The notes: generated by a model from the letters alone, not told the origin. 40,352 nt of DNA from JANXLS01 sp037129555 (GCA_037129555.1 JBAXUS010000035.1:1-40352); one strand, 5' to 3'; positions 23,795 through 32,720 are shown, counted from the first letter of the stretch. A program made the numbers and translations.

Positions 23795-25348
23795 TTACTG
23801 CCCCGCCGCACCGCTCAATTGCAACTGCTCCAGCGTCGGATTAATCCCCTTCGCGTTCTCAGCTTCGATCAACGCCAATGGGCGCAACGTTTCAACTTCA
23901 GCTAAGCGCTTCGGATCGGCTTTTGTGAAGTCGTCGCTGACGATCTTTGCGGCTTGGACGGATCCGACTTCCTTCGCCTTCGCGAGATAGTCTTGCGAGA
24001 CCGATTTCGGGATCGCGCTCAGGCACCCGACCGCGTCCGCAGCCATCGCCAACGGAACGTTGAAGCCCTGCTTGCCATAGAATTCGGCCTTCTGCTTCAG
24101 CTCGTTCGTCTCCGCTTCAATCTTCGGATCGTGGCTGTGATACTCGCCCTTCGCGTCCTTGTAGACGTTGATTTCGTCATCCGTCAAATAGCACGCCGGA
24201 TCACTTTCCCACAAATCGCCTGTCGCGTAACGCGCTCGGGCGCGGAAGTTGCCGTTGCAGATTTCGAAGAACTGGCACTTGCCGCAGCGGCCTTTGATCA
24301 ACGGCTTGCGGTACTTGTACGCGGCAATCGTTTCGTCGCTGACGCCGTCCCAAATCTGGCGGAACGTCTTCGTCTTCACGTTGCCCCAACTGTAATCCCA
24401 GCTGAACTGATCGGCGTGGACGTTGCCCAAATTATCGACGTCGCCGAAACCGATGCCGCTGCGGTTGCCGCCCTGCTTCAAGAGCAGACTGTAGATATCG
24501 TCGGCCAATTTGTGCTGACCCTTCTCGCGCAACTTGATGATCAGGTACGGGCCGTCGCAATGGTTGTCGATCGTCAGAATGTCTTTTTCCATGCCGTGGT
24601 TGTGGAAGTACAACGCGCGGTCGATGATCTGATCGACGACCATGCGGCTGAACTTGCGTTCCACGTCGTCGGACATGATGTCGCTGCCGCGTCCCGAATA
24701 CACGAGATGGTAGACACACATGCGCGGGAGATTGCGCTGTTCGAGGAAGTCGAACACCTTGCCCAAATCTTGAATGTTGTGCTGAGTGACCGTGAAGCGC
24801 AGCGAGACTTTCACGTTTTCGGCGAGACAGTTATCGACGCCTTTGACCATCGCGTCGAACGCGCCGACTTTGCCACGGAACTTGTCGTTCGTATCGCCGT
24901 AACCGTCCATCGAAATCCCGGCATAACCCAGGCCGGCTTTCTTCATGTTCTGCGCGACTTGGCGCGAGATCAACGTGCCGTTGGTCGAAAGCGTCGGGCG
25001 GACACCGACTTTGCGCGCGTACGCCATCAATTCAAAAACGCGTTTGCGCATCAGTGGTTCGCCGCCGGAGAAGAGCAGAATCGGCACGCCATATTCGGCC
25101 ATGTCGTCGAGCATCTTCAGCGCTTCTTGGTGATCCAATTCGCCGTTGTAGGCTTTGGTTTCGCTGTCGGAATAGCAGTGAACGCAGCGCAGATTACAGG
25201 TGCGGGTGGTGTTCCACGTCATCACCGGTTTGTAATCGCTCGTGAAGCTGAGCATGAAAGGCGGGAGGCCTTTGCGCACTTTTAAATCGGGGCCAACATC
25301 TTCGGGAGTGACATAACCATTGATGAACTTGCTGATGCGGACAGGCAT
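23795..25348 (-). CDS. Radical SAM/SPASM enzyme, AhbC/NirJ-like
   Basis: A 517-residue radical SAM enzyme. SAM-cluster cysteines are C51, C55, C58 in 'WNTTRTCNLRCVHCYSDSE', with the 'LFSGGEPLMRK' motif and 'TLSTNGTLI'. The SPASM cysteines are in 'GRCGKCQFFEICNGNFRAR' and 'DPACYLTD'. The N-terminus (MPVRISKFINGYVTPED, then KPVMTWNTTRTC) closely follows AhbC, the 12,18-didecarboxysiroheme deacetylase, and its relative NirJ. After the SPASM region comes a C-terminal extension of about 125 residues that AhbC (about 390 aa) lacks; it is helical and Ala/Lys/Glu-rich. The ATG at 25348 follows AAGGAG at 8 nt. No other heme gene is in the window, so the role is inferred from similarity only. Confidence 0.83.
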   Translation of the reverse strand: MPVRISKFINGYVTPEDVGPDLKVRKGLPPFMLSFTSDYKPVMTWNTTRTCNLRCVHCYSDSETKAYNGELDHQEALKMLDDMAEYGVPILLFSGGEPLMRKRVFELMAYARKVGVRPTLSTNGTLISRQVAQNMKKAGLGYAGISMDGYGDTNDKFRGKVGAFDAMVKGVDNCLAENVKVSLRFTVTQHNIQDLGKVFDFLEQRNLPRMCVYHLVYSGRGSDIMSDDVERKFSRMVVDQIIDRALYFHNHGMEKDILTIDNHCDGPYLIIKLREKGQHKLADDIYSLLLKQGGNRSGIGFGDVDNLGNVHADQFSWDYSWGNVKTKTFRQIWDGVSDETIAAYKYRKPLIKGRCGKCQFFEICNGNFRARARYATGDLWESDPACYLTDDEINVYKDAKGEYHSHDPKIEAETNELKQKAEFYGKQGFNVPLAMAADAVGCLSAIPKSVSQDYLAKAKEVGSVQAAKIVSDDFTKADPKRLAEVETLRPLALIEAENAKGINPTLEQLQLSGAAGQ

Positions 25349-25399
25349 GACAAAAGCTCCTTTCGGATGCAGGCAGGGCGCGTGCACCACAATATGGTT

Positions 25400-25440
25400 C
25401 CGCGCGCTGTACCCTCATCCTTGGGGCCTCGACAGCGCGG
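25400..25440 (-). promoter_or_regulatory. Stem-loop in the leader of the AhbC-like gene
   Basis: CCGCGC-g-CTGT (25400-25410) pairs with ACAGCGCGG (25432-25440), nine pairs with one bulge around a 21-nt loop. It lies 52-92 bp before the ATG at 25348. A regulatory role is inferred; no known riboswitch class is recognised. Confidence 0.35.
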
Positions 25441-25763
25441 AGTCTGATGGGACTTATACTACCCGAAAGCGCGGCGTTTGGAATTGAAAAATCCAAAGAG
25501 AATGGCATCGAGGTATTTCGCTTCAATTCATTTCAGGAGCGGCGCTTGATTTGCTTCTAAATTCCAGGTTAATAACGCCGTGCTGAAAGCGTGGCACTTC
25601 AGGCTCGAATCGACACAATCGGTATCGGTAAGCGACTTTTTGTCGCAATCAAAGACCAAATTCATATTTTTTTACGAATTTTTAAGCACCATTTTCTCCT
25701 ATGAAAATATAGAATTGAGGCCGGTGCCATTCAAAAATATGAATAAATTGTTGGAATATCGAG

Positions 25764-25791
25764 TTGCATAATGCGGCACGTCTGTTAGACT
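25764..25791 (+). promoter_or_regulatory. Probable promoter of the cold-shock gene
   Basis: TTGCAT (25764-25769) and TAGACT (25786-25791) are separated by 16 bp, with a TG one base before the -10 (extended -10). Transcription would start near 25798. That gives a leader of about 70 nt, including a TCGGCC / GGCCGA hairpin (25816-25821 with 25838-25843). Confidence 0.35.
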
Positions 25792-25868
25792 CTATGTATT
25801 AAAGCTCCAAGCAAATCGGCCAATGTGGACGGTGTGTGGCCGAGCTCAGTGAAGTGAAGGAGTTAGCG

Positions 25869-26075
25869 ATGTCGACGGGCAAAGTGAAGTGGTTCAACGA
25901 TCAAAAGGGTTTTGGATTCATTACCCCAGATGAAGGCGGCAAGGACTTGTTCTGCCACCACAGCGAAATTCAGGCCGATGGTTACCGCTCGTTGTCAGAA
26001 GGACAGGCTGTTGAGTATGAAGCCATCCAAGACACGAAGGGTCCGAAAGCCACGAAGGTTCGCCCTATCAAGTAA
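25869..26075 (+). CDS. Cold-shock-domain protein (CspA family)
   Basis: A 68-residue single cold-shock domain, a five-stranded OB fold that binds single-stranded RNA/DNA and melts RNA structure. RNP1 is 'KGFGFITP' and RNP2 'DLFCHHSEI' (the usual VFVH is LFCH). The start 'MSTGKVKWFNDQKGFGF' is typical. The ATG at 25869 follows GGAG at a 7-nt spacing, better than the in-frame start at 25836. Monocistronic: it ends at a strong UUCG-loop terminator. A structured 5' leader suggests post-transcriptional control as in other csp genes. Confidence 0.95.
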   Translation: MSTGKVKWFNDQKGFGFITPDEGGKDLFCHHSEIQADGYRSLSEGQAVEYEAIQDTKGPKATKVRPIK

Positions 26076-26104
26076 TTAACCTTTTATTTGCGATTGAAAC
26101 AGGA

Positions 26105-26128
26105 AAGGCGTCTTCGGACGCCTTTTTT
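26105..26128 (+). terminator. Terminator of the cold-shock gene
   Basis: Stem AAGGCGTC / GACGCCTT (26105-26112 with 26117-26124) with a TTCG tetraloop and a run of T. Confidence 0.93.
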
Positions 26129-26207
26129 ATTTGGCATTTTTTCCCGCCGCGTTGTAGTCACATCCAGTCGATCCATTCTCTTCCAACTCATTTATAGGAA
26201 ACCGTTC

Positions 26208-27017
26208 ATGCACTATTCTGTTTCGCTCGCGGCTCTCGCTGCCATCGCGCTGCTCTTTGCTTTTTCTACCGCCACGGCCGCAGACGCCAAGGATACGCGT
26301 TGTTTCGAAATGCGCGTCTACTACGCCGCTGAAGGCAAGTTGGACGCGTTGAACACCCGCTTCCGCGACCATACGCTCAAGCTCTTCGAAAAGCACGGCA
26401 TCACCAACATCGGCTACTGGATGCCCATCGAAAACACTGAACGCAAATTGATCTACGTCCTCGCCTACCCCACCCGCGAAGCACGCGAAACGTCCTGGAA
26501 GGCTTTCATGGCCGATCCGGATTGGAAAGCGGCGTACGCTGCATCCGAAAAAGACGGTAAGCTCGTCACCAAGATCGAACAGATTTTCTTCCACGCCACG
26601 GATTACACACCCGTGATTGCAGCGTCAAAGGGTGCCGAACCGCGCACGTTCGAACTTCGCACGTACACCTGCACGCCAAACAATCTCGTCAACATCAACG
26701 CCCGCTTCCGCGATCACACGATCAAGCTCTTCGAAAAGCACGGCATGACGAACTTCGCGTACTGGAACTTGGATGAGAAACAGCCCGAGTGGAAAAACAA
26801 AGACGCCAAGCAGCCGCTCCCGAGTAACACGCTGCTCTACATCCTCGCGCACAAATCCAAAGACGCCGCAGACGCCAGCTTCAAAGCCTTCCGCGCTGAT
26901 CCGGATTGGGTCGCAGCCAAAGAAGCATCCGAAAAAGCAGCCGGCGGATCACTGACAGAAAAAGACGGAGTGAAATCGGTGTTCATGGTGCCAACGGATT
27001 ATTCGCCGTCGAAGTAG
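26208..27017 (+). CDS. Secreted NIPSNAP-family protein, two tandem domains
   Basis: A 269-residue exported protein. The signal peptide (MHYSVSLAALAAIALLFAF, cleavage after ATA-A near residue 23) precedes two NIPSNAP (dimeric alpha-beta barrel) domains of about 105-120 residues. Each has the pattern 'FE-L/M-R-x-Y', 'RFRDHTxKLFEKHGxTN', 'DPDWxAAxEASEK' and ends 'TDY'. NIPSNAP domains of this kind are frequent in Planctomycetota and Verrucomicrobiota; their function is unknown. The ATG at 26208 is chosen because it begins the signal peptide and follows AGGAA. A strong terminator lies just upstream and another just downstream, so the gene is monocistronic. Confidence 0.9.
   Translation: MHYSVSLAALAAIALLFAFSTATAADAKDTRCFEMRVYYAAEGKLDALNTRFRDHTLKLFEKHGITNIGYWMPIENTERKLIYVLAYPTREARETSWKAFMADPDWKAAYAASEKDGKLVTKIEQIFFHATDYTPVIAASKGAEPRTFELRTYTCTPNNLVNINARFRDHTIKLFEKHGMTNFAYWNLDEKQPEWKNKDAKQPLPSNTLLYILAHKSKDAADASFKAFRADPDWVAAKEASEKAAGGSLTEKDGVKSVFMVPTDYSPSK
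26361..26747 (+). repeat. DNA-level trace of the NIPSNAP domain duplication
   Basis: Nearly identical ~42-bp segments at 26361-26402 and 26706-26747 encode the FRDHTxKLFEKHG helix in both domains. About 345 bp separates them, the length of one domain. Confidence 0.8.
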
Positions 27018-27043
27018 CACGTCATATACGTTGAATGAATCGA

Positions 27044-27073
27044 GGGTAGACCTACACAGGTCTACCCTTTTTT
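27044..27073 (+). terminator. Terminator of the NIPSNAP gene
   Basis: A 10-bp perfect stem GGGTAGACCT / AGGTCTACCC (27044-27053 with 27058-27067), 4-nt loop, then six T. Confidence 0.95.
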
Positions 27074-27265
27074 ATTACTACAACGATCGCTTAAACCCGC
27101 TTGCCAATGTCCAAGATTCAGTCCTCAGCACATTCGCGCTCCCAAACAATCACATTGCGCATTTCGATCTCGAACATCCCGATAATAGCAATCGAAACGC
27201 CTTCAATATACAACGTTCCCGACTCTCGTTTTTCAAGCCCAATCTTTGAAATTCCGTCGCCCAAC
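27074..27265. other. Non-coding spacer between convergent transcripts
   Basis: Nothing recognisable in about 190 bp between the two terminators; open frames here are short and have no start signals. Confidence 0.5.
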
Positions 27266-27299
27266 AAAAAAGGCGCATCGATGATCGATGCGCCTTTTT
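27266..27299. terminator. Bidirectional terminator at the end of the secretin/TPR block
   Basis: GGCGCATCGAT / ATCGATGCGCC (27272-27282 with 27284-27294) form a near-continuous inverted repeat with A5-6 on the left and T5 on the right. It lies 25 bp after the stop of the 457-residue TPR gene, which it would terminate leftward. Confidence 0.9.
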
Positions 27300-27323
27300 C
27301 GTTCGTCTCTTATGTGAATTCGA

Positions 27324-28697
27324 CTACTTCTTCTTCGGTTCAGGCTTCTTCGGTTCGGGCTTTTTGGGCTCAGGTTTCTTCGGTGTTTCCGGAGCTGCAG
27401 GAGTCGCAGGAGCCGCAGGTGCAGCCTTCGGCGCTTCTTCGATCTTCACACCATACGCAGCCAATTTCTTGACTGCGTCAGCCTTGTACGCGCTCTTCGG
27501 GAAGTTGTTCACCACGGACTGCCATTCCCGAATCGCCTTGGTCTGCGCATCCGACGGTTCGACCGTGATCAACTTTTCATAACACAGTCCAGACAGATAA
27601 TGAGCCTGAGCCACGTAGTCATCGTTGTCGAAGAATTGCGCGATGATATTCAAGAACGCCCAGCGCGCTTCGGCGTACGCGTTCTCGGCCAGCGGCTTAT
27701 TACCTTTACCTTCAAAGTCCAAGCCCTGCGCAAGATTCGCTTGGCCCAGCGACATGTACGCAGCCGGCAACTGCGGCACCAATGTGTAGTCGCTCTGCTG
27801 ATTAAACTTTTCGATGATCGCATTCGCTTCCGTCACGGCCTGCGTGTACTGCTTCATCTGGATCATCGCGCGGAATTCGCCTTCAACGCATTCGCCGATC
27901 ACATCGGGATATTTCGCCGCTTTCACGCGAGCTTCGCGCCACATGTCACGTGAAGATTGCGCCGTAATTCCGGCCACCCCAGCCGCCACTTTCTTCTCGG
28001 CGATGCGCGCTTTTGCAACACCCAGCAACACCACCGCTCGGTCCGCAGCTTCAGAATATCCCGCACCGAGCGATCCGGTTTCCTTCTTGTAATCAGCAAT
28101 CCGCTTGGCCGCGTCCACTACAGCCGCATCAGCCAATGCCAAATTGTCCTTGAGCTTTTCATTTTCAGCGTAGCACACAGGCAACTTGACGATGATGTCC
28201 AGCATGAAGCGAGATTTCGGATTCGCGTCGAGTGCCTTCTTCAAATAGTCCGAAGCAGGCGTGTACGTCAGCGTTCGGCCTTTGTAACCACTAAAGATTC
28301 CAGCTGAATAAAACGCGTTACCGATCCCATAATTACAGTACTCGTTAGCCCACTTCGCGTCTTTCAAGTTGTCCAACGCCTTGCTGAAATACAGCGCCGC
28401 CAGTGTCCAACGGCCTTCGTCGCGCTTGTCGATCGCGAGCGAATAATTCTGATCCTTGTCCGCGTAAACCACGTCTTTGACGAGGTGACTTTCCTTCTTC
28501 ACGGTCGAGTTCTTGTACTTCCCGACGACCGCGATGTAATCATCGCTCGTGACTTTCGTCGGCGGGACGGTCGGCGAGTTTGGATTGTTTAAAATAACTG
28601 CATCCAAATCTTCTTCCTGCCCAGCCTCCCCAGCCCGCGCACTTGCCACCAGCGCCGCGAGGCAGAATGCTATTGCCAGATAACGATTCGTTTTCAT
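27324..28697 (-). CDS. Exported TPR-like protein with Lys-Pro-Glu repeat tail
   Basis: A 457-residue protein: signal peptide MKTNRYLAIAFCLAALVASARA then GEAG. The body is of helical pairs that read as divergent tetratricopeptide repeats (for example 'WTLAALYFSKALDNLKDA', 'YTQAVTEANAIIEKF', 'YVAQAHYLSGLCYEK'), ending in a low-complexity tail of Ala-Pro then KKPEP repeats. TPR arrays bind other proteins, so a periplasmic scaffold or secretin partner is the likely role (inference). The start has GGAGG 8 nt upstream. It is the last gene of the secretin/TPR block, 77 bp after the giant TPR gene, and is followed by a terminator. No enzyme motif was seen. Confidence 0.85.
   Translation of the reverse strand: MKTNRYLAIAFCLAALVASARAGEAGQEEDLDAVILNNPNSPTVPPTKVTSDDYIAVVGKYKNSTVKKESHLVKDVVYADKDQNYSLAIDKRDEGRWTLAALYFSKALDNLKDAKWANEYCNYGIGNAFYSAGIFSGYKGRTLTYTPASDYLKKALDANPKSRFMLDIIVKLPVCYAENEKLKDNLALADAAVVDAAKRIADYKKETGSLGAGYSEAADRAVVLLGVAKARIAEKKVAAGVAGITAQSSRDMWREARVKAAKYPDVIGECVEGEFRAMIQMKQYTQAVTEANAIIEKFNQQSDYTLVPQLPAAYMSLGQANLAQGLDFEGKGNKPLAENAYAEARWAFLNIIAQFFDNDDYVAQAHYLSGLCYEKLITVEPSDAQTKAIREWQSVVNNFPKSAYKADAVKKLAAYGVKIEEAPKAAPAAPATPAAPETPKKPEPKKPEPKKPEPKKK
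27331..27375 (-). repeat. 15-bp tandem repeats coding for KKPEP
   Basis: Three 15-bp units (27331-27345, 27346-27360, 27361-27375) encode repeats of Lys-Lys-Pro-Glu-Pro at the C-terminus of the TPR protein. Copy number may vary between strains. Confidence 0.85.
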
Positions 28698-28749
28698 GCT
28701 ACAGCCTCCGTCGAATTTTCACACGTCTCAAGAATGTCTCGTTCACGAT

Positions 28750-28766
28750 GCAGGCGCAACGCCTGC
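28750..28766 (-). other. Intercistronic hairpin between the two TPR genes
   Basis: A perfect 7-bp stem GCAGGCG / CGCCTGC with a 3-nt loop and no T-run lies in the 77-bp gap. It could stabilise or process the transcript; low certainty. Confidence 0.3.
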
Positions 28767-28774
28767 TGAATGAA

Positions 28775-31700
28775 TTACTTTTTTTCGTCAGTCTTCGGCG
28801 CTTCTGCTTTGGGTGCTACCTTCTCGGGCGCTTCAACCTTCGGAGCCGTCAAAGTCGGACCGCCATCGCTGTTCGTGTCCAGCCCCTTCTTGACTGCAGG
28901 CGCAAGCTTCGCACCATTTTCAGCGCACGACTTCAGGAACGCTTTCATGTCCGGCCAGCGCTTGATGACCATGTCGCTCTTGAAGCCTTGCGTGATGTAC
29001 ACAAACGCCGGGAATTCGGACGCGTCATTCCATTTCTTCAATTCAGCATACTGTTCTGAAATGAGACGTTTGACATAGAAGTAGCGTTCCGACGCCGGAT
29101 CGAATCGCGCCGTGATGCTGATCAAGCGATTGATTGCATCCTGGTTCTTGCCGAGCGCAATGTCAATTTCAACGACCTTGATTTCAATCGCAGCACCTTC
29201 TTTATCACCCTTGATTTCCTTCAGGATTTCGATCTGTTCCTTGGCGGCGGCCATGTACGCCTTGGATTCCTCTTCGTTGCCTTCCTTGCCCAACTTCTTG
29301 GCTACAACCAGCGCTTTTTCAGACAACAAATCGCGAACACTGACGATCTTGCGGCGGTATTGAATTTCATCTTCCAACAACGCCAAGTACGATTTCGTTC
29401 CCGGGACTATGCCCGCGTCAGTCAACAACTTGTACACGTCGCTACCCGGAGCCGGTCCGACTTTCAACGTCGCACAATCCTTGAATTCACCCGTCGCGCT
29501 CTTGATCGATTCAAGCTTCGCCAGCGCCTTTTCATTGTTCTGATTCAGCTTGTCGTCCTTCGGTCGGCGCGCGCCGTTTTCAGCCAACTGCACACCTTCC
29601 GCCGTATCGTACATGTAATCGATGAGCACGCCATGCTCCTTGATGCAGCGGTCCTGCTTGTCGATCGACGGATACGTAATGATCTTCTGCATCGCCTTCA
29701 GGAACGGACCGTACACTTTCTCGTCGTCCTGCAAGCGCATATTCTTGTTTTGAGGATCGAATTTCTTGAGCAACTTGATTGCAACATCCGCAGCTTTTTT
29801 CGTCTGACCCGTTTTGTCAAACAGATAGACCAAGCGGCTGTAGTCATCTAACGCCAATTCAGTGCTGTTGGATTCTTCCAAAATCTCAACGCGTTCGCCC
29901 TGTAAATCGGCAACCATCTTGTCGTATTCAACCAGCATGGCGTCATATTTATCAGCCGTTTCCTTTGGCATGTTGGGTTCCGTCTTCTTGAGTTTTTCCA
30001 ACTGGAAGCCGGCGATCAAATAGCGGTCAGACAGTTTATTCAACATAAAGACAAACAGTTTATTGTCGTCTTTGTTAGCATTACGGAAATCGCGCAACGA
30101 TTGCATCGTGCTTTTCAAATACGGATCGCAACCCGGAGCCGGCGTGGCGGCGGCTTGCGATAACAATGCTCGATACTTGTTCAAATACGCGATATGCGCA
30201 ATGCTTTTCGCGGGAGGGTTTTCAGCTTCGAACGCGATGTACTCATCCGCCGTCTTGACCGCCTGATCCCAATTTCCTGCTCCAATATAAAGCGAATTCT
30301 TGGCGAGAAGAATCTGACCCACGGCACTCTTGCGGCGAGCCAAAACCTTTTCGTCCGTCGTCGGATTCTTGGCGACATGCTCGTCGTACTTCAAATACCC
30401 GGCGAGTGCCTTTTCAGCTAATTCCTTGCCAACCTTTTCAGCTTCCTTCGGATCCATCTTCGGCAACAGCCCGTCAGATACGATCTTCTGCGCCTGGGTC
30501 AAACAATACGCCGCATGAACCAGCGCGAAATCATACGCTGCCGACGTCGTCTTCACCTTGCCGAACTTTTCTGCAGCAGACAGTCGCTTCGCATACGCCT
30601 GCTTCCACAATTCGGTCGCATTATCCTTGCTCTTTTCATCGCCAATCGCTTCTTGCTTCTTAGCGTTTTCAGTCAAATTCGAAGACACTTTTTCGTCACC
30701 GTCTGCAATGATGTAGTCTTGATCGCTTACGCTATCGGGATCGAGTGGCGTATCTCCCTTGGCGGTAGTGATAATTATTTTGGGCTTCAAAGCAATATTC
30801 CACGGATCTTTATGGGTCCGTTCGTTCTGATCCAACGCGTAGATAATATTCGTGCCCGACTTCGCCAACATGCCATCTTTTTCTTTCGGCAAATCGAGCG
30901 TAGCAAGTGCCTGCTTAATCTTGGGTGTATACGCCTTAGGTTCCTTCTTCTCGTTCGGCAACCACTTCACGCGGTTTTCGGGCAGGAACGAATCGCGCAG
31001 CGCCTTGTAGGCGATGATCGCTTCGTAGTCATGCTTCATGCGCACGTAGCTGATACCCATTTCAAACCAGGCTTTAGGCTCAATCGTCAAGCGCGTTTCA
31101 AGCGGCGTTTCCGGGCGGCGGGCTTTGGCAATCGCGCGGCGGTAGTAATCGACCGCGTTCGCGAATTCGTTATACGCTTCTTTGAATTTGGCCGGAGCTT
31201 TTTCCTTGTCTTTCGGATCAGTTGAATTCAACAGCTTTTCGTATTCCTGTGTGTAGATGAATCGTCCAACTAATTGCATGCCACGCGCCGCATCGTACCA
31301 TTCCTCGGCTTTAAGATTCAGCGAGATTTTCTTATTGCGCGCGTCGATCAAAATTTCGCCCATGGCTCGGGAAAATTCGTTTGACCACGTCGAACCCGCG
31401 CGTTCCTTGGTAATCGCAGCGCGCAACTCTTTGATCGCTTTTTCGTATTCGGCTGCAGTTTCAGCCGGGATCGTCAAGGCGCGTGCATACTCAATGATCA
31501 ATTCCTTGCCGTTGTCTTCATCGAAAATCGTCCGCATCGCGCCTGATCGAATCTTGACGTAGTACTCTTCAACGTCGGAGTACTTCTTCGCCTTCATTTT
31601 CATTTTAATCAAATCATGCAGCACCAGCTTGATGATCGAAACGACTTGCTTCTTGACGTCTTCCGGCTGAGTGGCCAAGTCGATTTCAAGCACATCATTC

Positions 31701-32560
31701 CACGATTTCGCCGCACCGTCTTCGTTGCCAATGGCTGCATGCAAGCTTCCCTGTGAGTAAGAATACTGTGCTGTGATGGCCGGGAAATCCGCCAGGACTT
31801 CATCATCGACGCGCTTTTGGCAATGAGCAATAATTTCCGTCGCGATGGTCTTGCGTGCGGCGTCCTTTTCGTCGAGTACTTCCACCTGCTTCACTTTCAT
31901 CAACACGAAACGACGGTCCGGAATGTTCCAACCATAAAACGCTTTATCAAGCGGTTCGATAAAGGCCATTCCGGGAACTCGGCCTTCATCTTTCGGATTG
32001 AGGCGCTTCATTTCATCGTTAAAGCGCTTTAATGCAGCTTGGAATTCCGGGTACGCTTTTTCAGCTTCTTCCTTGTAGCCTTGCGCCTTCTTGTCGAACA
32101 TCGCGCCCGCCTCTGCGCGGAACCTCTTGGCTTCGGCAGGGTTGTTCTTGGCATTATCGATATTGTTGGTAATAATTTCGACGTTGATCGTGTCGCTGTC
32201 TTTGGATGCGGTATCAAAGAGGCGGAACTTCTTGTCGCCAGCGGTCACTTCTTTGTAAAGGTCGCTCGCTTCTTTCAACAAGACCGCGCGCTTTTCAACA
32301 GTGGCTTCGCCTGCTTTGCGCCGCTTCAACGCCGCTCGAATAAGTTTCGATTCCATCTTGACGACGGTCGAAGTGGACTCGTCCAACCGTGTCGTAAGGC
32401 GCTCGATGAGGTCATACGTCGCATAGCTCGGCGAGTTCAAATCCATCAACTGCTTCGCGTATTCGTATTCTGACTCTGCCCGAGCACTACCGAATGATCC
32501 GGCCAGGACGAGTGTGGCACATGCGAATGAAAAGCGAAAAAAGGCGGAGTTGCTGTTCAT
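28775..32560 (-). CDS. Giant exported TPR-rich protein
   Basis: A 1261-residue protein: signal peptide MNSNSAFFRFSFACATLVL through SARA, then a very long helical body made of many irregular tetratricopeptide-like units. Examples are 'AWFEMGISYVRMKHDYEAI', 'WKQAYAKRLSAAEKFGKV', 'LDDYSRLVYLFDKTGQTKKA' and 'IDIALGKNQDAINRLIS'. The tail is Pro/Ala/Glu/Lys-rich (VEAPEKVAPKAEAPKTDEKK). No catalytic motif. The ATG at 32560 begins the signal peptide; the frame is open to 32662 but that N-terminus is basic and not a signal. It lies between the second secretin and the smaller TPR gene. I infer a periplasmic scaffold acting with the secretins. Confidence 0.85.
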   Translation of the reverse strand: MNSNSAFFRFSFACATLVLAGSFGSARAESEYEYAKQLMDLNSPSYATYDLIERLTTRLDESTSTVVKMESKLIRAALKRRKAGEATVEKRAVLLKEASDLYKEVTAGDKKFRLFDTASKDSDTINVEIITNNIDNAKNNPAEAKRFRAEAGAMFDKKAQGYKEEAEKAYPEFQAALKRFNDEMKRLNPKDEGRVPGMAFIEPLDKAFYGWNIPDRRFVLMKVKQVEVLDEKDAARKTIATEIIAHCQKRVDDEVLADFPAITAQYSYSQGSLHAAIGNEDGAAKSWNDVLEIDLATQPEDVKKQVVSIIKLVLHDLIKMKMKAKKYSDVEEYYVKIRSGAMRTIFDEDNGKELIIEYARALTIPAETAAEYEKAIKELRAAITKERAGSTWSNEFSRAMGEILIDARNKKISLNLKAEEWYDAARGMQLVGRFIYTQEYEKLLNSTDPKDKEKAPAKFKEAYNEFANAVDYYRRAIAKARRPETPLETRLTIEPKAWFEMGISYVRMKHDYEAIIAYKALRDSFLPENRVKWLPNEKKEPKAYTPKIKQALATLDLPKEKDGMLAKSGTNIIYALDQNERTHKDPWNIALKPKIIITTAKGDTPLDPDSVSDQDYIIADGDEKVSSNLTENAKKQEAIGDEKSKDNATELWKQAYAKRLSAAEKFGKVKTTSAAYDFALVHAAYCLTQAQKIVSDGLLPKMDPKEAEKVGKELAEKALAGYLKYDEHVAKNPTTDEKVLARRKSAVGQILLAKNSLYIGAGNWDQAVKTADEYIAFEAENPPAKSIAHIAYLNKYRALLSQAAATPAPGCDPYLKSTMQSLRDFRNANKDDNKLFVFMLNKLSDRYLIAGFQLEKLKKTEPNMPKETADKYDAMLVEYDKMVADLQGERVEILEESNSTELALDDYSRLVYLFDKTGQTKKAADVAIKLLKKFDPQNKNMRLQDDEKVYGPFLKAMQKIITYPSIDKQDRCIKEHGVLIDYMYDTAEGVQLAENGARRPKDDKLNQNNEKALAKLESIKSATGEFKDCATLKVGPAPGSDVYKLLTDAGIVPGTKSYLALLEDEIQYRRKIVSVRDLLSEKALVVAKKLGKEGNEEESKAYMAAAKEQIEILKEIKGDKEGAAIEIKVVEIDIALGKNQDAINRLISITARFDPASERYFYVKRLISEQYAELKKWNDASEFPAFVYITQGFKSDMVIKRWPDMKAFLKSCAENGAKLAPAVKKGLDTNSDGGPTLTAPKVEAPEKVAPKAEAPKTDEKK

Positions 32561-32720
32561 AGCCCCGTTTCCTCTAAAGTATACCAAACTAAAAAGCCGG
32601 TGCTTGATTTCGAGCAGGAGGTGCTGCGCCCGGCGTGATGAACTTGACCTCAATGAATTCAACGAATTTCACATCGAAAACTTGCAAACAATATTCGTAT
32701 CCCATTTCAATACATAAGAA

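Larger units (their letters stand above)
25349..25868. other. Divergent intergenic region between the AhbC-like gene and the cold-shock gene
   Basis: About 520 bp without a supported gene. It holds the leader of the AhbC-like gene, with a stem-loop at 25400-25440, an AT-rich tract (about 25655-25760) and the probable cold-shock promoter. A 63-codon frame at 25580-25771 overlaps that promoter and has no family resemblance. Confidence 0.6.

Noticed and set aside
23954..25285. 443-codon plus-strand frame opposite the AhbC-like gene
   Set aside because: Val/Ala/Arg-rich shadow of a well-supported radical SAM gene; no start signal or family resemblance.
25580..25771. 63-codon gene upstream of the cold-shock gene
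   Set aside because: No ribosome site or family match, and it overlaps the likely promoter.
27031..27249. Small gene after the NIPSNAP gene
   Set aside because: It starts within a strong terminator hairpin and has no coding character.
27331..27390. CRISPR-like short repeats
   Set aside because: The 15-bp units are contiguous, without spacers, and encode KKPEP in frame; they are protein repeats.
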